From contig DAOUUD010000068.1 in NCBI GenBank assembly GCA_030668345.1, positions 1 through 8,523 of the forward strand: 8,523 nt of DNA, in the 5' to 3' direction. The notes under the pieces are model-generated. The model did not search any database. It had not been told where the DNA came from and saw only the letters and a program-made list of their open reading frames with translations. Shown one piece after another: positions 4,695-8,523 of the stretch; positions within the stretch are counted from its first letter, which is position 1; each line of letters begins with the position of its first letter. Origin of the DNA: Candidatus Cloacimonadota bacterium. GTDB taxonomy: Bacteria > Cloacimonadota > Cloacimonadia > Cloacimonadales > TCS61. The position numbers and the translations under genes are program-made.

Positions 4695-7142
4695 CTATTT
4701 TATCAAGATCATTTTCTTAACAGCACTGAAAGCACCTGTTTCTAATTTGTAGAAATACATACCGGTGGAAACAGGTTTACCCTTGTTATCCCTACCATCC
4801 CATAATACTGAATGCCTGCCTGCTGGAAATTCTTCATTTACCAGTGTGCGTACTTTTTGTCCTTTAAGATTGTAAATTATGACCTCAGTGTTCTCGGTGT
4901 TCTCGGTGGTAAATGAAATAGTCGTTTCCGGATTGAAAGGGTTGGGATAATTCTGAGACAAGCTGCTTGCAGGTAATATTAACTCGTCATCAGAGCCAAC
5001 ATCCGGAACCAGATAAATATCAAAGATAACGTTATCATTATTGATGATAATTTCATCTTCGTGAAAACCCAGGTAACCATCTTTCCAGCAATCCAGCGAA
5101 TACGTTCCATTGGGCAGATCAAAGTAATAATAACCTGTTCCATCGGAATAAGTCGAGGCATAATATCCCCCAGGAATTCCCACACTGATATTTGCATAAG
5201 TTACAGGATTGGTTGTATTTTCCTCATATACATAGCCTTCCAGAGAACCATCAAAAGAAACCGGTCCCATTTCGAAATCCTGCTGAACAATATTGTAATT
5301 AATAACAATATCTTCTATATGAACACCATAATAATTAACATGCCATGCATCCAGCACATAAGTTCCATTGGGAAGATCAAAATGGTAATAGCCATCTTCG
5401 TTGGTGACGGTATAACCGCAATAAGGATCACAGAACGCCCAGATTTGTACTCCTTCGATGGGATCGGTTGTTCCTTCTTCGAATACAATACCCCAGAGTT
5501 CGCCGTCAAACGAGATCGGATCCAGATAGAAATCCATAGTGATCATATTATCTTCAATCACAACATTGGGAACCATTTGCTGGTAGTACATTTCACCTTC
5601 TGCATAAACTTCAAAAGTTCCGTTTGGTAAATAAAATTGATAGAATCCTTCATCATTTGTACCGGTTCCAAACCAGTTAGCACCATCAAAAGCATTTACC
5701 CAGCAATCTTCTGCAGGTTCCAAAGTAACGGAATCATATACATGTCCCTCTATTCCACCTGTAACAGTATAAATATGGAAATCAATTCCCGTGGAACCGG
5801 ACATAATATTATTGTAGGATTCAACAACATATAGACCCGGAATATCCCAGATATCCACATTAACACCATAGCCACCCATTGCATCCGCTTCACTTGCCAC
5901 ATGTAGAACATAACTACCGCCCTGTTCACTATCGGTTTCTGTTCCTCCTATATTGCTCCAGCTATCTATTTCAAATCCGGCTATAGGAATATCATCTAAA
6001 TACACTGTACCTTCTATTGTTGAATCAGTTTCATATACCAGAAAATCTACAGTTTCCGTACCACCTTCTTCAACATAAACCTCAACTTCTTCTACAGGTA
6101 AATAATCCGGAATCAGATCATCCCAATTGAATCCAACCTCCCACCAGCCTTCGATTACAGTAAGATTGTAATATCCCGAGCTGTTAGTTTCAGTTGTAAC
6201 ACCACCTGGCATTTGTCCTTCGGCATAAACTGTTACACCCACTACCGGAGCACCATTCTCATCCAGAACCGTTCCTTCGATATTAGCATTTCCCGGAATA
6301 AAATTGAAATCATAACCGGTAATATGGCCATTGATATTTACATCTATATAAACCGTATCCGGGAACATCCCGCCGCCCAGAACACCAAGTGGATCAAAAG
6401 CCATAACCATATAATCCGTTACTACAGGAACAAAATTTTGATAATTTCCTGATGCATCAGTAGCTGTCATCCACATATTCTCTTCACTGGACATAGCTGC
6501 AATTATTATATTGGGATATACTGGAGAAACCGAACCGGAAACGGAATAATCTGATGTGATCGGATCTATCCATAAAAAAGCAGCATCGATGCCACCGGTA
6601 TCTTCCGCTACATAAAAACAACCCAGGTTGGAAACCCTGTTCGGTCCGTCTTCATCCCCATAACAGGTAATTTGATAAACACCTACTGCAGAATCTTCAT
6701 CATCAATGTCGTTATCCACTATTTCATCTTCCGTATCAGGAACAAGCAGATCAATTGTGTCTTCCCATATTTCATTGCCGTTCATATCTGCCCACATGCT
6801 CACATTTGCTTCCGAGTAGCCATCAGAAAAATAGATGGTTATTACAAAATCATCACCCTGAACGATAGTTGCCTGATCTTCTCCGTTGATCTTTACATCC
6901 ATTGGATCCCTGTTGCCGGGTTCAATTTGGTATGATCTTACTGTTGTTTTTTCTTTCTTTTTTTCATAATTAAACTGAAAAGGATTGGAAATCTTTATAC
7001 GCTCTGAATTATGATGATCATTCCGCACCAATCGAAGTGCAGCATTTTTCCTGATGATTTCCAATTTATCACTTCCCTGAAATGCAAATAGCTGTAACGA
7101 AATCACACTAATGAATACTAAAATTAAAATAAACTTTTTCAT
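4695..7142 (-). CDS. Large secreted modular protein: carboxypeptidase-regulatory-like beta repeats with a NYPNPFNP-type C-terminal sorting domain
   Basis: The 815-residue product begins with a signal peptide (about 1-20, LILVFISVISLQLFA). A unique N-terminal region (about 70-180) includes DMNGNEIWED and an acidic stretch (133-150) that may bind calcium. Six beta modules of about 85 residues follow, near 199-282, 286-370, 374-458, 462-541, 546-626 and 632-712. Their recurring starts (IEGTV, IEGHV, LWGIV, LEGYV) and 'GYY.F.LPNGTY' ends are typical of carboxypeptidase-regulatory-like (PF13620-type) domains. The C-terminus (about 730-815) has QNYPNPFNPETTI, YNLKGQKVRTL, WDGRDNKGKPVSTGMYFYKL and a basic end, as in FlgD-Ig/Por secretion tails (TIGR04183 type) used for type IX secretion or surface attachment. 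There is no catalytic motif, so an adhesin, matrix or surface-structure role is inferred. The start has AAGGAGG at 7150-7156. No neighbour shares its strand. Confidence 0.92.
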   Translation of the reverse strand: MKKFILILVFISVISLQLFAFQGSDKLEIIRKNAALRLVRNDHHNSERIKISNPFQFNYEKKKEKTTVRSYQIEPGNRDPMDVKINGEDQATIVQGDDFVITIYFSDGYSEANVSMWADMNGNEIWEDTIDLLVPDTEDEIVDNDIDDEDSAVGVYQITCYGDEDGPNRVSNLGCFYVAEDTGGIDAAFLWIDPITSDYSVSGSVSPVYPNIIIAAMSSEENMWMTATDASGNYQNFVPVVTDYMVMAFDPLGVLGGGMFPDTVYIDVNINGHITGYDFNFIPGNANIEGTVLDENGAPVVGVTVYAEGQMPGGVTTETNSSGYYNLTVIEGWWEVGFNWDDLIPDYLPVEEVEVYVEEGGTETVDFLVYETDSTIEGTVYLDDIPIAGFEIDSWSNIGGTETDSEQGGSYVLHVASEADAMGGYGVNVDIWDIPGLYVVESYNNIMSGSTGIDFHIYTVTGGIEGHVYDSVTLEPAEDCWVNAFDGANWFGTGTNDEGFYQFYLPNGTFEVYAEGEMYYQQMVPNVVIEDNMITMDFYLDPISFDGELWGIVFEEGTTDPIEGVQIWAFCDPYCGYTVTNEDGYYHFDLPNGTYVLDAWHVNYYGVHIEDIVINYNIVQQDFEMGPVSFDGSLEGYVYEENTTNPVTYANISVGIPGGYYASTYSDGTGYYYFDLPNGTYSLDCWKDGYLGFHEDEIIINNDNVIFDIYLVPDVGSDDELILPASSLSQNYPNPFNPETTISFTTENTENTEVIIYNLKGQKVRTLVNEEFPAGRHSVLWDGRDNKGKPVSTGMYFYKLETGAFSAVKKMILIK
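4882..4908 (-). repeat. 9-base tandem repeat inside the sorting-domain coding sequence
   Basis: On the plus strand TTCTCGGTG occurs at 4891-4899 and again at 4900-4908, preceded by a near-copy CCTCAGTG (4882-4890 including neighbour bases). Read in the gene's direction this codes for residues 747-753, ENTENTE, in the short loop between ETTISF and VIIYNLKGQ of the C-terminal sorting domain. The period is nine bases, so copy changes keep the frame. I recall CACNGAGAACAC-type repeats as scattered between genes in environmental genomes, but copy number here cannot be tested. Confidence 0.75.
5007..5759 (-). repeat. Tandem beta-module coding repeats of the secreted protein (last three copies)
   Basis: The three last modules (residues 462-712) are similar at the DNA level as well as in protein. 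GTTCCATTGGG starts at 5104 and at 5362, 258 bases apart (86 codons), and a diverged copy GTTCCGTTTGG starts at 5617, 255 bases further. The matching protein ends are LPNGTY, LPNGTY and LPNGTF. The first three modules of the protein are more diverged. This points to expansion by tandem duplication. Confidence 0.7.
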
Positions 7143-7146
7143 TTTT

Positions 7147-7156
7147 CTCCCTCCTT
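7147..7156 (-). promoter_or_regulatory. Strong ribosome binding site of the secreted-protein gene
   Basis: Read on the minus strand the bases are AAGGAGGGAG, with AAGGAGG ending seven bases before the ATG at 7142-7140. It is the closest match to the anti-Shine-Dalgarno sequence in the window and confirms the start, which also begins the signal peptide. Confidence 0.85.
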
Positions 7157-7348
7157 AAGCATTTAATTTCAATTGATCTTTACTATGTTAATGAATTGAA
7201 TTTGAAATCTCTTTGTCAAGTATGAAATATCAAATATTGGATTATAATGCATAAATCTTCAAATGCTTGTGAATTGTTAAAAAGAATTTGACGGTTTTAA
7301 ATAAAAACTAAACTTCGAAATATAAATTTTATTGAAAAAGGAATTTAA
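7157..7348. promoter_or_regulatory. AT-rich divergent intergenic region with weak promoter candidates
   Basis: The region separates two divergent genes, so it should hold promoters for both. On the minus strand TTGACA is at 7214-7219, but the best -10 at 17-base spacing (ATTCAT) is weak. On the plus strand TTGACG is at 7288-7293, with TAAACT at 15-base spacing and TATAAA at 7321-7326 too far away; a TATAAT at 7243-7248 lacks a matching -35. Small palindromes (TCAATTGA at 7169-7176) are within chance expectation for such AT-rich DNA. No small gene or RNA was seen. Confidence 0.35.
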
Positions 7349-8523
7349 ATGAGAATAGCAATTATCGGGTTTGGTGCAGCAGCTATCGGGTTTATAGAAC
7401 GAATAAAAAATACCAAGCATGAAATTCACATTTTTGAAAAGAGCAAAGATATTTATTCATCGAGTATCTCGGGAATACGGGCAGACGGGAAACTGTTCGT
7501 ATCCAATGAAATGGGTGGAAATATCGATGTCGATATGGATCTGCAAAAACAACTTGTGAATTATTACATCGATAAAACTGAAGATAAAAAATATGAGAAG
7601 GGCAGTTCTTTTGCCAAGAAGGAATACTACAATAAATTCTACGAAAAAGGTTTCCAGCCTATTCATTCCGATTTTTATCACATTGGTACAGACCAGTTGA
7701 AACAGGTTCTTTATTCCATATATGAAGATTTTAAGAATTTAAAGAACATTCATTTCCATTTTGAAGCACCGATCCTTGATATCGAACCGATTGCCAATAC
7801 GGTTATATTGAATAACAAAGACAGCTTTGATATGGTGGTGGTAGCTGTAGGTAGAAGCGGACATAAACTGGTAAAAAATGTGATCGGGAAATTTCCTGAA
7901 CTTATATCAGATAATACAAAAGTAGATCTGGGCGTTCGCATGGAACTTCCTGACCTTATTGTGGAAGAACTGAACAGGGAAATGTACGAATTCAAAGTGA
8001 AGTACAAAAGTAAGACAGGTTATATGGTACGTACTTTCTGTAACAACCCCAGCGGCTTTGTTGTTACCGAAAATTATGATGATTTTGTAACTGTGAACGG
8101 GCATTCCAAATTGAAGGAAAAAAGTAAGAACACCAACTTTGCCATTCTTACAACAGTCCAGCTTACCCAACCGTTCAACGATCCCATTGGGTTCGGCTCG
8201 CATATTGCCAAACTTACAAACCTGCTGGCAGGGGAGAATAAAGTTATTCTGCAAACTTATAACAATTTCAAAAGCTCAAAAAGAACCAAACACCTGTACC
8301 GGGTCTTTCCCACTCTGGAAAAAGATAAATACATCCTGGGAGATATCAATCTTGCTTACCCACGCCGCATTGCAGAAATAATGATATATTTCATTGAGAA
8401 TTTAAAATTAGTAGTTCCTGGCGTGGATTATTTCGACAATCTTTTTTATGCTCCCGATATCAAGTTCTATTCGAACCGGCTACACAACGATCATTTCGAT
8501 AACCTCAAGTTCATCGGTGATTG
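7349..8523 (+). CDS. FAD-dependent dehydrogenase, COG2509-like (partial, runs off the end)
   Basis: The open frame of 391 codons starts at ATG 7349, with AAGGA at 7338-7342, and continues past the window end, which leaves two bases (TG) of the next codon. The N-terminus has a Rossmann-type FAD-binding motif, IGFGAAA, with G7-x-G9 and A12 where glycine is usual, and an acidic strand end (FEK at 29-31). Further family-like motifs are SGIRADGKL (41-49), VVAVGRSG (164-171), LGVRMELP (194-201), RTFCNNPSGFVV (228-239), VTVNGHS (247-253), TQPFNDPIGFGSHIA (273-287), and YAPDIKFYSNR with FIGD near the end (367-391). These match the uncharacterised NAD(P)/FAD-dependent dehydrogenases of COG2509, from memory. 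The usual GDG glycine would be Cys or Trp here (or the frame stops) because the next codon begins TG. Substrate is unknown. It is an orphan in this window, divergent from the secreted-protein gene. Confidence 0.85.
   Translation, partial: MRIAIIGFGAAAIGFIERIKNTKHEIHIFEKSKDIYSSSISGIRADGKLFVSNEMGGNIDVDMDLQKQLVNYYIDKTEDKKYEKGSSFAKKEYYNKFYEKGFQPIHSDFYHIGTDQLKQVLYSIYEDFKNLKNIHFHFEAPILDIEPIANTVILNNKDSFDMVVVAVGRSGHKLVKNVIGKFPELISDNTKVDLGVRMELPDLIVEELNREMYEFKVKYKSKTGYMVRTFCNNPSGFVVTENYDDFVTVNGHSKLKEKSKNTNFAILTTVQLTQPFNDPIGFGSHIAKLTNLLAGENKVILQTYNNFKSSKRTKHLYRVFPTLEKDKYILGDINLAYPRRIAEIMIYFIENLKLVVPGVDYFDNLFYAPDIKFYSNRLHNDHFDNLKFIGD

Noticed and set aside
4882..4908. CRISPR-like or larger satellite array
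   Set aside because: Only two full 9-base units and one partial unit occur, without spacers, and the segment is in-frame coding.
5061..5630. Plus-strand open frame of 189 codons opposite the secreted-protein gene
   Set aside because: It is antisense to repeated beta modules; its apparent length reflects codon bias of the real gene, and it has no ribosome site or recognisable domain.
7169..7235. Operator palindromes (TCAATTGA; AATAT-CAA-ATATT) in the divergent intergenic region
   Set aside because: They are short and AT-only or nearly so, as expected by chance in this composition, and do not sit on a convincing promoter.
7907..8381. Minus-strand (7907-8254) and plus-strand (8139-8381) frames within the FAD dehydrogenase
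   Set aside because: Both overlap a continuous 391-codon frame with clear family motifs; neither shows independent signals.

Overview
The window reads as a low-GC bacterium of the Fibrobacterota-Chlorobiota-Bacteroidota superphylum or a close candidate phylum. Candidatus Cloacimonadota is my best guess. The reasons are the Rnf operon order (D-G-E-A-B), a large secreted protein made of carboxypeptidase-regulatory-like beta modules ending in a NYPNPFNP-type sorting domain, and the general AT-rich codon use. The placement is an inference from sequence style, not from a marker gene.

Positions 1-2987 (+) hold most of an Rnf electron-transport operon: the last 54 codons of rnfD, then rnfG, rnfE, rnfA and rnfB. 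RnfD/G and RnfG/E overlap by ATGA, and rnfB starts 11 bases after rnfA. Together they form a membrane complex that couples ferredoxin:NAD+ electron transfer to Na+ or H+ translocation; rnfC is expected just upstream, outside the window. The tight packing is broken once, between rnfE and rnfA, where a 159-base gap is filled by a repeat-like element with long imperfect inverted arms and 10-base tandem units at its ends.

Positions 2994-4634 (+) carry two genes not normally counted as Rnf subunits. One is a soluble TPR protein starting 6 bases after rnfB, so very likely co-transcribed. The other is a single-pass membrane protein with a signal peptide, an exported beta-rich region, a transmembrane helix and a cytoplasmic helix-turn-helix-like tail. 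The run ends at a strong intrinsic terminator (4649-4680) that is symmetric and also serves the gene converging from the other side.

Positions 4695-7142 (-) encode an 815-residue secreted modular protein with about six beta modules of roughly 85 residues and a C-terminal type-IX-like sorting domain. Inside that domain's coding sequence is a small 9-base tandem repeat. Divergently from it, after a 206-base AT-rich intergenic region with weak promoter candidates on both strands, a COG2509-like FAD-dependent dehydrogenase gene starts at 7349 and runs off the window end.

The parts most worth a second look are the inverted-arm element inside the rnf operon, the repeat embedded in the sorting domain, the two accessory genes attached to rnf, and an altered flavinylation motif in RnfG. 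I saw no CRISPR array, tRNA, rRNA or transposase.
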